A stretch of DNA of 64,000 nt from Sambucus nigra. Lineage: Eukaryota > Streptophyta > Magnoliopsida > Dipsacales > Adoxaceae. Positions 34,769 through 46,916 of this stretch are shown in pieces. The stretch is from positions 29,834,917 through 29,898,916 of the forward strand of contig OX422221.1 in assembly GCA_949130495.1 (NCBI GenBank), in the 5' to 3' direction. A model generated the notes under the pieces. That model had not been told where the DNA came from, ran no database searches, and saw only the letters and a list, made by a program, of their open reading frames with translations. The position numbers were made by a program, and so were the translations under genes. Position 1 is the stretch's first letter, and each line of letters begins with the position of its first letter.

Positions 34769-37171
34769 AGAGCGTTGTTAGTCCTTGAGTAATAAGATAG
34801 AGAGAAAGAGAAAGATAAGAAACCAAAATTATACCACTTTCGCAAGCACTTGCGATTACACTTTGTAGGTGCAACAAGCCTTTAAACCTATAGGTTGCCC
34901 TACAGGACGAGTTGTGTCTCGTGAGGTTTTGCAGGGAGTATACCCATAAAATTCTTATTTACAAAGATTTATTGAATGGCAGTCAATCTCTTATTAGACG
35001 TAGAATAATCGCACAATCCATCACACGAAAATAATTTCAGAAATACAAGCTAGAGTGTGAAAAGTTTAGCTAAGTAAATACACAAGGCACATCCTTCCTA
35101 GAACTCGGTGTGAATCAGTCAAAACGGGTCGAGCATCACAAAATTAATTCCTAGATTGCCTTTTCAGAATCAACGCTTCAACTTCAAATCTCACTGGATA
35201 TAACTCTCACAAATGAACTGTCGAGATTTGGATTAATGTATCGCTCTTGTGTGTGAAGAGGTGAGTAAATGTAAGCAAGTTCAAACGTCTTACACACATA
35301 TAAGAAAGAACGGACATTTAAGAAAGAAAATGATCTCATGAAAGGAATGCTAATCACTATAGTGAGAATGTCGAGTTATTTACCACGTTGACTTTCATTT
35401 GCCTGAACACTGAGGGAAAATATGGATGATTATGGGTAAGGGGGAAATGAAATGAGAAGGATGGGATTTGAGGTTGGATAAGATGGATGTGTGAAATAAT
35501 GGATGTAAAATGGATGAGAAATGGATAGATATGCGATGTGAGAGAGTGTATAGCACTTTAGGTTCTTATTTACAAAAGAACTCACTACAAAACTACAAAC
35601 TCTTTTTTTTTCTCTTTTTTTTTTCTTCTTGTTTTGCTATTTTTATGTTTTTTTTTTGTTTTTCTCTCACTTTTCAAGCCAACACTAAAGACATTTAACA
35701 TTATGAAAAACACTCTTTTTCTCAAAATAATGATGGATGATATATGAATGGAGTGGGGAGTGTGTATGGATGTTGAGGGAAATAAATGGGAAGGTAATGG
35801 GTGAGTAAATGGAAATGTGATATGGAAAAGTGGTAAGTGTATGGATGAAAATCTAATATTCGGGAAAAATTTCAAGACATGCATTTCTTACACTCGAAAA
35901 AATTTCATTCTCAGTGATCAAGACAAAATTTTAGTGCAAAATAATGAGATCATGCAACGATTTAAGTGCGGATCCAAACAAAGTTGAATCAACTTGTGAC
36001 TCGGAGATTGCATAAAACTCTCTGAAAGGTGAAAGGCATGAATCTCACAAGATAAAGTCTCTACACGTGATCCTTAAGGTTCTCTTTAGAATTGTAGTAC
36101 TCCTCAACTCTAAACCATAGTGACGTGATAAGTGCCCAAATTTTTGTTCAGTCTAGAAATTCATGGTGCAACATGCGTTAGGACATATTACATAAGCTAT
36201 TTAGAAAAAAATAATATATTCTAGCTTGATTCCTAGACTTTGAAAGATGGATGATTGAAAATTCACTTCAATGATTGAGATGAAAGAAACTGCAGGAAAT
36301 TTTAAAAGTCATGTTTAAAACTCAAAATTTTTCAAAAGAGGTACGATTTTGATAAAACTCCCCACCCCCAAAGAAAAAGGAACATCCTCCTCGATGTTAG
36401 AAAAATGATTTTTAAAATGAGAGCATAAGGTAGGAAAGATAGTACTAGAATCAACCGCTAATGAAGTGGAAAGATGTAGCCAAGAATAAACCTGAATAAA
36501 TGATAAGAGAAAAAATGTGTACAAGTCTATAAGCATGATAAAGCATTGGGTGATGTGAAACACTACCCCCAAACAGGATGAGACTAGTACAAGAAATGTG
36601 GGCTACCTCCCGGTAGCGCTATATTTAATGTCTTCATCCAGACCGAAGGGATCTCACCCTAAAGATATGAATTAGGAAAGCCCAGGGCGGCAAAAGAATG
36701 TTTGATGAGAGTCACCCCCAAACAAGATTGAAGCGCCAGTCTTGTTGGATATAGGCCAAAGGGGTCAATGCACTTGTATGGAAAAGTGCATCACATGATG
36801 CAAAACATTGGTGGACCATGGGCTGGTGGAAATCAGGGTAAAGATGAGGGTGGAAAGGGTGAAGAGGTATCGGCCACATGACTTATTAAGCTTAAAGGTG
36901 AGGGAAACAAGGGACCTATACACATGGTGCTCTAATTGGTGAGGGATGAAAAATGGTTTGGTAATTGGAATGGGATGGGGCTCAGAAAAATTACACGACC
37001 ATTTTATGAATGGTCGATGATAATGGTTGCGCCGTGACACACCATGGAGCTGATAGAAAGGATTAACACCACAAGGAAATGGTGTGCATAGGGGAGCAAA
37101 CTCGGTGTCACGAAAGTAGAGAGTAGCACCACAAATACTCTCATGGGTGGGGGATGGTTTCAGGTGAGGAT
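34769..37171 (-). other. Non-coding interior of the Athila-like element
   Basis: No ORF with family resemblance. Many TGGATG-type repeats (35430-35860) give low-complexity translated frames. T-rich runs lie at 35600-35660. The GGCTACCTCCCGGTAGCGCT segment is at about 36600. Confidence 0.5.
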
Positions 37172-38679
37172 CTAAAATGTAGATGGAAACTTGAAATGTG
37201 TAATGTCAAGATCCAAACCAGGTGGTAGGGTGGAAGGGACAATGAGTGGATCGGGTGGGATAAACGGTGGAGGAAGATGATCCAACTCAAGCGTGGGAGA
37301 CACACACTCATTGGGATGAGTAAACGAATACTCACAAGGGAGTGTGGTTTCTAAAGATGGAGTGATCAACTTCTCCATAAGAGTAGCATTGGGGAATGTG
37401 GTGGGTGGGTAAGACGAAGTACCAAGCTCAGAGATAGAGGGATCACTAGAAATAATGGGCTCAAGATGAGCCAAAAATGGTGGGACATCATCCATATCCG
37501 GATAGTTAGGAACTATCAAGAATTCTATCTCAGGAAAATGGTGAGCACTCGTAGCGAGAGCTAACCTAAAAGATACGGGCATATCGGAGACATATGCAAT
37601 TGGGGCATAAGGTAAAAGATCGAGCATATTTTTGGATATAACGGGAGTGGGAATTGGAACCTCAAATGTGGGTTCAGGTGGATATGGTGGGATCAGACCA
37701 GTCTCACTATCGATGGATAAGTAAACACAATTGTTGACTTGGGGCCCAGGCAATGGGATAGTCTCAACTTCGAGATTCTCGGGGTGGTAGGGTTGGTCAC
37801 ACTCAAAATCCGTGTTACACGAGTACACATCATCATCACACTCGATTGCAACGATGGGTGGGGACATGAGAATGTCCGACTCTCTCGCACACTCCAAATC
37901 ATTTAACCTTTGTTCAAGCTTTTGGAGGGCTTGAGTTTGAATTTGAGTGGCTTGCTCTTGCTCGAGTATGAACTTTTGCAAGAGGCTTTCAAGAGTGGAT
38001 GTGGATGGTGGTGGGTGAGTGATGGGTAGGGGCGGTAGTGTAGGTGGACAAAACTCGCTACTATCACGACTAGACGGAGAATACTCAAATAAAGTGGGTG
38101 GAGTGGGGCCAAGTTCATCATACACGAAAGGAAGGATCGCTTTCGTGATGGACAATTGGTTGATATGCATGGGGTGCGTAGTGAGGAAACTGATCGTGAA
38201 CGGGTGCACAAGGTTTCCATGACAACCGTTGGAACGTGTGAGGATCCACAACATCGGGTTGGGATTTGTATTGCTTGAAAGGGTGATCAGGCCTCCACGA
38301 ATAACTGGGGTAATCACACAATTCGGGGTTAGGTATATCGAGATAATACACCGAGGTGGGTTCCGAAACAGTGTCATAATGGATACACATATTCCATGGT
38401 GGTTTTAGATGGATGTGGAATATAAGGGCACTCATGGGACATGTGATCGGCATAATAACAATAGGTGCACAACAAAGGATGAAACACGTCGACACTTGAG
38501 ACCGAGGGTGATGGAAAATGAGGTGCGTGCATAGATGGGTCAAGAGTATTTACGGTACTCGTGAGATAGGTGAGACCACTAAGGATATCATAAATAGACG
38601 GCTCAGGATCACTCTCACATGTGTCGCGTGTCAATGGAAAATGACCAAAGTAGTCCCGTAAAGGACGTTCTTTGGCCAT
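37172..38679 (-). pseudogene. Gag-like proline-rich ORF with zinc knuckle, frameshifted
   Basis: The first frame (38679-38374) starts MAKERPLRDYFGHF and has CTYCYYADHMSHEC, a CX2CX4HX4C knuckle. It stops in an ATGA overlap (38374-38377) with the ATG of a 401-codon frame (38377-37172). That frame has a coiled segment (LQKFILEQEQATQIQTQALQ and following) and a long Pro/Glu-rich acidic tail. Between about 38390 and 38120 the third frame (CDYPSYSWRPDHPFKQY) looks more protein-like than the other two, so I infer one ancestral frame with two indels. The function is presumably Gag-like; the proline-rich tail is unrecognised. Confidence 0.5.
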
Positions 38680-39419
38680 GAGGAGAAAATATTTTTTTGG
38701 AGTTTTTTTTTAAAATTTTTTCAAAAGGAAAGAAAATATTTTTGGATTTTCTAAAAAGGAAATAAAGAAAATATTTTGGAAGAAAATGTGGGGAAAAATA
38801 TGGACTCACTGAATTTGACGAACTCACTAAAATCGACTACCGAAAAATGAATTGGACACACACAAGTCAAGAAAATTTCCTAACTAGCACATAGCCAATT
38901 TTTATCTTTAATTTTAATTAAAGAGTAGTCAAATTTTAATTAAGTCCGCGGGCGATAAAAATTCACGGAATAATCTGAGTGATCGCCTTTGCAAAATTTT
39001 CTCCTATTGGGCTACCTAGTTAATTGATTTTAAATTTAGTAATTTCTAGGGTAGCATACAATTGGTAAGCGAGTGAGTCGGGTGGTGAAATTCCTTCTCG
39101 TGAGTGACCGGGTGTAGGTCTTAGTCAACTAATTCATCACACCGTATGAAAATAAATGCGAGAATAAAATCAAGTAAGAGCACACAAAGCACACAAAGCA
39201 CATAAAATAATTAACTCGCTAACAAGAGAGGCGCGAGTGTTAAAGAGATGTACCTCCCACGGTTTTTAAGCCGTGGGGTGCTGAAAATTTTGAGTCGACC
39301 GGGGGGAGATCACTCCTATCTCAGTCGACAGTGGGGTCTTGAGGTTCGTTAGCTTGAGGATTGGATATTCATATCTCAATACAAATATGCAAGAGACCTT
39401 GTGAAGAAAGTGTAGACTC
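38680..39419. other. Unresolved junction region between Athila-like and copia sequence
   Basis: Contains no ORF. On the minus strand, ATTGGCTATGTGCTAGTTAGG near 38905 may be a decayed LTR/PBS boundary. The hairpin CCCACGG..CCGTGGG (about 39258-39277) and a GTCGAC pair (39295, 39327) lie near the junction. Copia RT homology starts by about 39420. Confidence 0.35.
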
Positions 39420-40155
39420 CCATAAATATTCATGCACCCCTATGAGTTCATCGACAAAGCATAGCAAAGACACTTTAGGTAAGAGCAAACCTTGTATAAA
39501 AGTATGATAGACAGTCTTCTCTACTTAACCGCTAGTCATCCCGATATCGCCTTTAGTGTTGGAGTCTTTTCACGATACCAAGCGTTCTGGAAAGAGTCAC
39601 ACTTATACTCACTTAAATGTATTATAAAATATGTGGGTGTAACTCTTTCATAAGGTATTTTGTATTCCTTTGATACCGATAAGTATTTGTCCGCCTATTC
39701 GGATGTCGATTAGGTCGAGAATATAGATGGTTGTAGGATTACTTCGGGTTAGTGTTTCTATTTTCGAAGTGATTTTGTCTCTTGATTGATCAAGAAGAAA
39801 AACTCCATATATTTTTCCACGACGGAGACTGAGTATATTGCTTCTAGGAGTTGTTGCACCCAAATCTTATGGATGAAGCAAATGTTGGAGTAATACGCCA
39901 TTTCACCGGGCATGATGACTGTTTCTTGTGAAAATACGAGTGCTATACACATTTTTCGTAATTCGATCTAGCATTCATGTACGAAGTACATTAGGATACA
40001 CGAGAACTTTATCCATGTCCTAGTTGAGGAGAAGGTCATGTCCTTGAGCTTTGTGAGCACCGATCGTCTTCTAGTCGACATCTTCACGAAACATTTAGAT
40101 TCACTTCTATTTGAGGATCTTAGGACATCTTTTGGTATCTGCACTGTTGACTGAA
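39420..40155 (+). pseudogene. SIRE-like copia RT end and RNase H, heavily mutated
   Basis: Scattered frames keep family residues: traces of the TLYRSMIGSLLYLTASRPDI segment near 39490-39560; then KKKNSI, STTETEYIAS and SCCTQILWMKQML (about 39795-39885), and FVSTDRLLVDIFTKHLD (about 40045-40105), ending FGICTVD and TGA. This is the copia RNase H (SxAEAEYIA; ADIFTKPL). It is the only pol in the window attached to the 3' region and LTR of the gag-only family, so it is the remnant of a pol-bearing relative. Confidence 0.75.
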
Positions 40156-41764
40156 TTAAGTTATTTTTGCTAGTATAGGATGATTATCATGAATATATCC
40201 ATTGATTCCTATTGCTCGATTCTATTACCATTATGTTATCACTGTATTTATCTTTTTTATTTTGATTTAAAAAAAATCCAAAAAGAGTTTTGTTTTTTTA
40301 GAAATTTTTGAAGAATACAAAAAGATTGTCAATTTCTTTTAATAAAAAAAATTGAAAAAGCCAAAAAAAATTTATTTTGATAAATTTTTTGAAAAAATGG
40401 CAAAGCGTTTTGTAATTTTTTTACGCCTTATATGGATGAACATTTAAGATGTGTGAATCACCTATTCATTCCATATCTAGGTGACTATTTTGTAGTTTTT
40501 TGAGACATGGCATCATTTCATTTATATGCTTAATTATATGTGGGGTCATTACATTGTGATTTGATGATTACATGTTACATGCTTGACTCCTTGTCTCCTT
40601 TAGTGCACACGAGCAGGGGTTTATTTGAATATTTCACTTACCTATCACGTGTCAATCATAGTTTTTTCATCTCAATTTTTCTTTAATACAAACCAAATGT
40701 AAAGATCGAGATAAAAAAGTAGTGCATGTAAGAACCATTGTCCGTATTTAATTCATTTTTCTAAAATTTTGTTATCTATCAAGCAATGGAAAGGGACTAC
40801 GAAAGATAAAAAGTCTTTGCATTAAAAGCCACCATTTGTAATGAAAAGATCCTAAAAAGATTAAAGTCACATAAAAACAGAAGTGCCAGGCCATTTATTT
40901 GAACATTGCTGGTTCCCTACAAATGATTATTAATTTTTTTAAAAATAATTGAGAGTATTCTTTGTTATATGTGATTTTGAGGGAGTTAAGTTGAAGATGA
41001 ATGGGTTTGCATAAACTATATGAATCTCGAAAAATATTATATATTTTTGGGCGTCATTGGTGTGAAAATCACTTATGTTCATGATTTTTTGATTATGTTA
41101 AGCAGATTTCACTTACGTTCACAATCTTTTAAGACCTAAGGTACACTTTGAGATCTTTTGATAATGATAATTCAATGCTTTGTGCACATGTGTTTTGACT
41201 GTTTACTTTGACTAACCCATGGAATATGTTCGCAACCCTACATTTCGCTTCCATAATTCGGGTATTTTTGTGTTACTTCATGGTATGTTGAATTTGAAAA
41301 ATCTTATATTTGAAAATTTTCAAAAATAGTTGGTGAAGACTTTGAGATTATCATTACATGCGAGTTACTTCTATATCTTTGTGATGATATTTAACATTTT
41401 ATATGTGATGCTTTATACTTCATATTTAGATTCTACTCCTTTGTCTATTTCATACAAAAAGTTCGAAAACAAATTAAGGGGGAGAACGCATTACGAGTTT
41501 TATTTATTTTTTATTTCAAACTCCATGCATGACGCGTATTTTCTTTGTTTCTTGTGTTTAGGTAACTAAAGGAAGAACCTATTACACTAGATTAATAAAA
41601 GTTTGCCCAAGGGAAGAACAAGATGAGATTGAAGACAAAGCTTCTCTATGTCGTTCCATTTCTAGGGTTTGGAAAGGGTATTAGGTTTTTTTTGGCATAG
41701 AGGGGTAATTATTGTAATTTGGGTTTGGGTTAGTTTTGTAACGGAATAGCCAAAGGGGGAGATT
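40156..41764 (+). other. Region between copia pol and LTR (non-coding)
   Basis: Aligns by eye with 51097-52703 (for example AAAAAGAGTTTTGTTTTT, GTAAGAACCATT, AAAAGCCACCATTTG). It ends in the purine tract AAAGGGGGAGATT at 41751-41764. No env-like ORF is visible. Confidence 0.65.
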
Positions 41765-41801
41765 TATAAGGGCGAATATTTTAGCTTAGGTTGTTTATTT
41801 A
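41765..41801 (+). repeat. First 37 bp of a SIRE-like LTR, interrupted by the nested element
   Basis: Starts TATAAGGGCGAATATTT after the purine tract and aligns with 52704 (TATAAGAGCAAATATTT). Bases 41797-41801 (ATTTA) are the target duplication of the next element. The LTR resumes at 49604. Confidence 0.8.
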
Positions 41802-42175
41802 TGTAAGGACATTGTCCGTCACAATTTAGTATGTCATATAAAGCTACAAGTTACTACAAGTCGTCGAAGGATTGAGAGATTAAATCTACGAAAGACGAAT
41901 TCGAATTTCAAGAAGACTTCAACATTCAAGCCCAACAAGGATGAATTTGGTAAAATAAGTTTAATTTTCATTTACATTTCACATTAAAAGTGTTGGGATA
42001 TTTTTTATAAAAGTTAAAATGATTTTTGGACTTTTAATAAATGATTGTTATTTTTCAAAAACATTTTATCATAAAAGGTATGGATATATATCTCCTGATC
42101 CCGTGAACAGTTTTAATATTTAAGGATTCCAAGTCATTTAAAACTTTAAAAGTCTTTTTTAAGGGATCAGTGATT

Positions 42176-42299
42176 GTTGTTCAAATGACGTCACATCTCG
42201 TTCGAACGAGACGGAGTGTCGCTCGAATGATGTCGCTTTTCGTTCAATCGAGAGGTGTTTTTAGCCAACACGTCACCGCCTTGAATTTTAGTATTTAAA
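42176..42299 (+). promoter_or_regulatory. U3 palindrome array and TATA-like box
   Basis: 14-bp units start at 42176, 42197, 42218 and 42239, each exactly 21 bp apart. The second is a perfect CTCGTTCGAACGAG. TATTTAAA follows at 42292, 39 bp after the last unit. Confidence 0.85.
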
Positions 42300-42353
42300 G
42301 GGTGTCAGGATACTACATTTTGGGAGGAGAAAACACTGGTTTTAACATAATAT

Positions 42354-42993
42354 TGTTAACGAAAATGTTATTTATCCCTATTTAATTAAATTCGTTTAAT
42401 TAATGAACATTTTAGTTTAACTTAATATATTGATTTTGATGATTCCAAACATATTTTTTATTAGGTTATTCTATAGGTTATTCTATAGATATTTATTCTG
42501 ACTGGTTTATATCTGTTTTCACGACTCAACATACCTCGACTTTACTCAATGACATATCTGAGAAATGGTATTCACGTGTGGTGCACATTTGCACTTGACA
42601 CATTAGGCACACATGCATATTTCTTGATCTATGATTTTTAATTGTGTGACTAATTAATTATGAGCCGAAACATTTTTTTAAAAATGAAATTTTATTTTTC
42701 TTGGAAATAAGTTTTGACACTTAATATTCTTTTATAATAGTTGCAGAATAATTATTTTTGAAGTTAAAAATATTCTACAGGTTTTGTATGTGCGCCTATA
42801 TATATATATATATACAATGCCTTATATGTTTAATATTTTTTTTGGGCTTGTTGTCATAACTATTACATGCGTGGCTTTTGGTTTTGGCCAAATAGCTTGG
42901 TTTAGCACTTGAGTGCTTTGTCCCATCTGACCATAGTGGATAAGACCCTAGCAGGTCATTAAGATCTTATTTTGTTTGCTGTTGGCGTGTGAA

Positions 42994-43039
<46 letters not shown>

Positions 43040-45457
43040 TACACATAACTGCATGCGTATACCTACTACCACCTGAGGTGTACTTTGTGCACCTGCTGTC
43101 TAATCCGTTTTTATATATATATAACCTGTTATATGTTATATACATGGATATGCTAGGTCACGTTGGGCACGTGTTAAGATTTTTGGGTAGACAAAAATCG
43201 TATTTGGTTCTTATTACTTGTATCTGTTGGTACAGTTTGGTATAACTAAGAGACTAGGCAGTTCCATTCCTCTTAGTTGTTTCGACCATACCTCTGTATG
43301 GATTTTAGTTGGTGGTTTAATTTTTTTTTAAATGAAATTTTTTAACTAGTCTTAGTCCTTATTTATCTCCATCCTGTCATGCGCCTATCTTTAAGTCTTG
43401 TCAGCCTACTTCTTTGCCTTGTCCAATTAGAATTGTCATGCATTTGTCATGCCTTAGACCTTTGCTTCAGCGATGTGACCTTATGGTCATGGCTTGTTGC
43501 CTTTATAGTTGGAAGGCTCCATACATCAACTGTCTCGGACAGTTTGGTTCTTATCACTGCTTTGGCAGATAAATAAAAGCATTTTATTTATAACGTTAAA
43601 TTTATAATTTTGCTTTATCCATCCGAAATTTATCTTTACGAAATCTGTTATGTTTTTTTTTGACCGAAATTCGAAATATATTTTTTGTTCAAAAATTTCT
43701 TATATAATACTTGCTATCAGTATTGACGTTTTTTTTATACCTACTAGTGTATAGCAAAACTTAGGACTCATAGCTGTTGGACGAAAAGTCTATTCAGCTT
43801 TTTCTGTATTGTATTTCAGAAGCTACTTGATAGCTTTCTATCTCGTCCCTTACCTGTCCGATTATGCACAAACTGTTAATATCTTTGATATAAAAACATT
43901 TATGAATGCTTTTTAAATGCTGTAGCCGATTGAACTGAAGCCACTTACTTCTCTATTGATTTACTATTAACCGAACTGTGCGACGCAGTTCTCTCTCTTT
44001 TCTTTTATACGGATGATAGTACTTATATATATATATATATATATATATTTCTTGGTCCGATATTTTTTAGTCTGAATTTCTGATTTAAATATCTGTCCGA
44101 ATTTCTGTTTTAATATCTGTCCGAATTTTTTTTATCCATCCGAAATTATCTTTATATATATTTGTCAGAAATTTATTTTCATATCTGTTCTGAAAATTTT
44201 TGTATCTGTGTGGGAAATATTTTTTAGTACTTATACTTACTTTGTGCCATTTATTATCTTGACAGAAAAATGTACTTTAATCTATATATCCTTTACACAT
44301 TAGATATTTCTATTTGCATGTGGACTAATATTTTTGCAGATCCAAATACACACAAATGAGGATACTGAGTGATGTACCTTTTAGACTCCACATTTTCAGA
44401 ATACCACTTCCATACTACACAGCTACATTTTTTATGGAGAAGGTAAAAACATTGTATCTGTATATCAGATTCTCAAATGATTTTGAAGCTGCACCTACTC
44501 AGCAATATCAGGAGCATTTAATGCTCAAATTGCATGTGTCTAACAGCTAGTTTTTTTTAAGACACATTTAAATCTTTGAAGAGCTGCTTTGAAGATTAAC
44601 CAACTTGAATGAGAATATGAACAACACTTGAAATATTATTGAGAGCATCTATTTTACTACTCAGCTACACATTCAAGAGAGCAATTAATTTTATCATCTG
44701 CTCAATTATTGAAGAAGAAGACTTGTGCCTGCTTCAACATCATTTATTGAAGTCTAATTAAAGAAGGAGAAAATCAGATTACAAATTGTATTTTAAGGAG
44801 TTTCAGTATTTTACCTTGTACTACAAAAATTCAGATTTGTTGTGAAGCTTTGTTGAAGCTTCGGTTTGTACCGGTGATTGATTCCTACCCGCAAGTGGGC
44901 CACGGGGTTTGAAGCTCGGAGTTAGCTTGCAAACAGTTGTACGCGGTGGTTTGATCCTACCCGCAAGTGGATCAGGTTTAGTGAAGCGCAAAGGAGTCGG
45001 GGGCTCTAAGCTCGTGGACGTAGGCCGGGATTCGGCCGAACAACGTTAAATTTTGGTGTCGTTTATTTTCTGCACCTTTATTTATTTATTTGCACTTGCA
45101 TGCTTGAGTTAATATTTTCAGCACACTATCTTGCAAATAAATTAATTCCGAAATTTGACTAAATTTATTTTAAGGTTAAAATAATTATTTTTGAATTAAA
45201 TAATTAATTTCAGAATATCACTTAATATTAAATACGAAAATTACTTTAATATTTCTTGAGTATTAAAATCTGTATTTCTAGTTGCTTAAATTAGTTAGTT
45301 GCATTTATTTGATATTGTTAAAATTATTCTTTATAGTTTTATTAATCTGAAATTTATCTAAGTGATTTAAACTTAATATTTTTCTGAAATATAAATTTGA
45401 CTTAAAAGTTCGTAAAAACTCAATTCACCCCCCCTCTTGAGTATAATCTGGGCAACA
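42354..45457 (+). mobile_element. Nested solo LTR (3.1 kb) with 5-bp TSD
   Basis: TGTTAACG at the left, GGGCAACA at the right, flanked by AATAT on both sides (42349-42353, 45458-45462). Comparison with the 3' LTR (TTTTAATAGAATACATTTTGAG) shows the empty site. Inside are three TA-repeat tracts (42797, 43003, 44027), a run of CTGTCCGAATTTCTG-like repeats (44075-44210), and a U5-like segment (two CCTACCCGCAAGTGG copies, GTGGACGTAGG, GGCCGAACAACGT) before ACTCAATTCACCCCCCCTCT, a common copia LTR ending. No internal region or second LTR was found, so I call it a solo LTR; 3.1 kb is long for copia. Confidence 0.75.
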
Positions 45458-46022
45458 AATATGTTTTGAGTGTTTTTGTCTATTCTCCAACACATTTTTG
45501 AGGATTCAAATCTTTGTTTAACAATTCATAAATTCCAAACTTTTTGTGTGAGTAGTTTTGTGGAACCTGAAGCATAGTTTTACTGGGTGTTTTGCTAATG
45601 AATCATAGGCGCCTTGGAAAGGTACTGGGCTAACCATAGGTGCCATTTGTGAGAGGTACTGGACTGATCGACTGCATGTCATAGGGAGTGCTGCGGTGTT
45701 CCTGGATTGACGACTATGAACCAACATCTGCGGGTACTTCGTAAGTCAATTGTATTTTAGCTGTAATCCGATTGTAAACCGTTCCTTTACAAATTATATT
45801 AGAAATGGAAGGTTTTTTCCCTATGGGGATTTTTTCCTGCAATCTTTATTTGTCAGCTTATTCATCGCGTGATTTAATTTGAGTTTTGAATTGACACGTA
45901 GATGCATGTTTAAGGGTTGATTTAATTGGTATTTATTTTTAGAAAATTTAGAGATCCAATTAAATAAGTTTAAATTGGAAATTACGAATCTATTTGAATC
46001 AATATTGCACACCACATTTCTA

Positions 46023-46040
46023 AATAAGTATTAGAGCCTG
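46023..46040 (+). other. Decayed primer-binding site
   Basis: AGTATTAGAGCC right after the 5' LTR, matching TGGTATCAGAGC at most positions; the differences are C-to-T-like or G-to-A-like. Confidence 0.6.
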
Positions 46041-46119
46041 TTGCACTAATTTACTGTGTAGATCCTATAGTGCCTTTTTTGTGTGGTTATTTGAGTTCCT
46101 CTCCTGATTTTTTTTCTCG

Positions 46120-46916
46120 ATGGATTCTAATATTTTTGATATTGGTAGTCGAGATGAGTTTGATAAAGTTCACGATCGTGGGGAAAAATTAACTCTTTTG
46201 AATTTGAAACTTTGCAAAAGAATTAAAATTTTGGAAGAAGAGAATTGTCTTTTTAAAAATAAGTTTGAATATTTAAAAACGTTTCAAACTCAAAGAGATA
46301 TTTGTCGTGAACACTTTGGTAATTTGTGTATTGACTTTGATTCTTTAAAAGTTTCCAAAAAGGAGAGTGATGATAAAGTCCTACTTTTAGAAAAAGAATT
46401 GGAGGATTTAAAAAATTCTAGGGTTCCCATTTGTGCTGTCGAGGATAAAAAACTAATCGATAATTTTACGGCACGTGAAGAGACTCTTAGGGATAAGTTT
46501 GTTCTAATTGAGGGTGAGCGCGATAAACTATTAAGTTTAATTGATAATTTGAAAAAGAAAGCCCTAACTTTGGAAGACTCTAATTCTTTGCTTGAGTCTA
46601 AAATTTTGAAGTTAAAAATGATTTCAAAGACTCGAGTAGTTTGTGTAGTGATGGTAATGGCTCGTCTTGTTCTAATGATTGCGCTGCTAAAGACAAGACC
46701 ATTACTTATTTTAGATGGTCAATTATTCCCAAGTACGTTAGAAAAGCTCCGCCCATAAGTGTCATTCCACCCATTTTTGAATGTTCATATTGTGGTAGGA
46801 AAGGTCACCTAAGGGATTTTTGTTTCGATCTTCGAAAAAGTCCTAGGAAGTTGAAGTTTGGTGTTACCTTGGTTACCAAAACCCCCACGCGACGTTTCAC
46901 ACCTATTTGGGGTTAG
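46120..46916 (+). pseudogene. Coiled-coil and zinc-knuckle Gag-derived ORF of the gag-only element
   Basis: ATG at 46120, about 100 bp after the PBS. The first 165 codons are a strong coiled coil (LTLLNLKLCKRIKILEEENC; DKVLLLEKELEDLKN; SLIDNLKKKALTLEDSNSLL). Near 46620 the homology shifts frame to a segment ending in the knuckle CSYCGRKGHLRDFC (about 46786-46827) and stops at 46914-46916. In SIRE/Maximus Gag the order is UBN2, first knuckle, coil, second knuckle; this ORF matches only coil plus second knuckle with its own ATG, so the capsid (UBN2) part is missing. Whether it joins partner particles is unknown. Confidence 0.65.

Larger units (their letters stand above)
33090..39330 (-). mobile_element. 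Large non-autonomous Athila-like LTR element (approximate limits)
   Basis: On the minus strand, a gag-like zinc-knuckle/proline-rich ORF (38679-37172) is followed by 2.4 kb of non-coding DNA, then a GGACTAACAACGCTCTG segment, the purine tract TTTGGGGGTGG, and an LTR start TGTGATAAGAACCC. This ending is typical of Athila-like and related large non-autonomous plant elements. A segment near 36600 (GGCTACCTCCCGGTAGCGCT) also resembles a repeat widespread in such elements. No pol is present. The 5' LTR/PBS side (38.9-39.3 kb) is not resolved. Confidence 0.5.
41802..46022 (+). repeat. 5' LTR of the gag-only element, with nested insertion
   Basis: Starts TGTAAGGACATTGTCCGTCAC and ends CACACCACATTTCTA (normally ..CA). 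Without 42354-45457 and one AATAT it is 1112 bp and aligns along its length with 48487-49603. Confidence 0.88.

Noticed and set aside
35510..35884. ORFs on both strands near 35.5-35.9 kb
   Set aside because: Low-complexity TGGATG and poly-T sequence in a non-coding retroelement interior.
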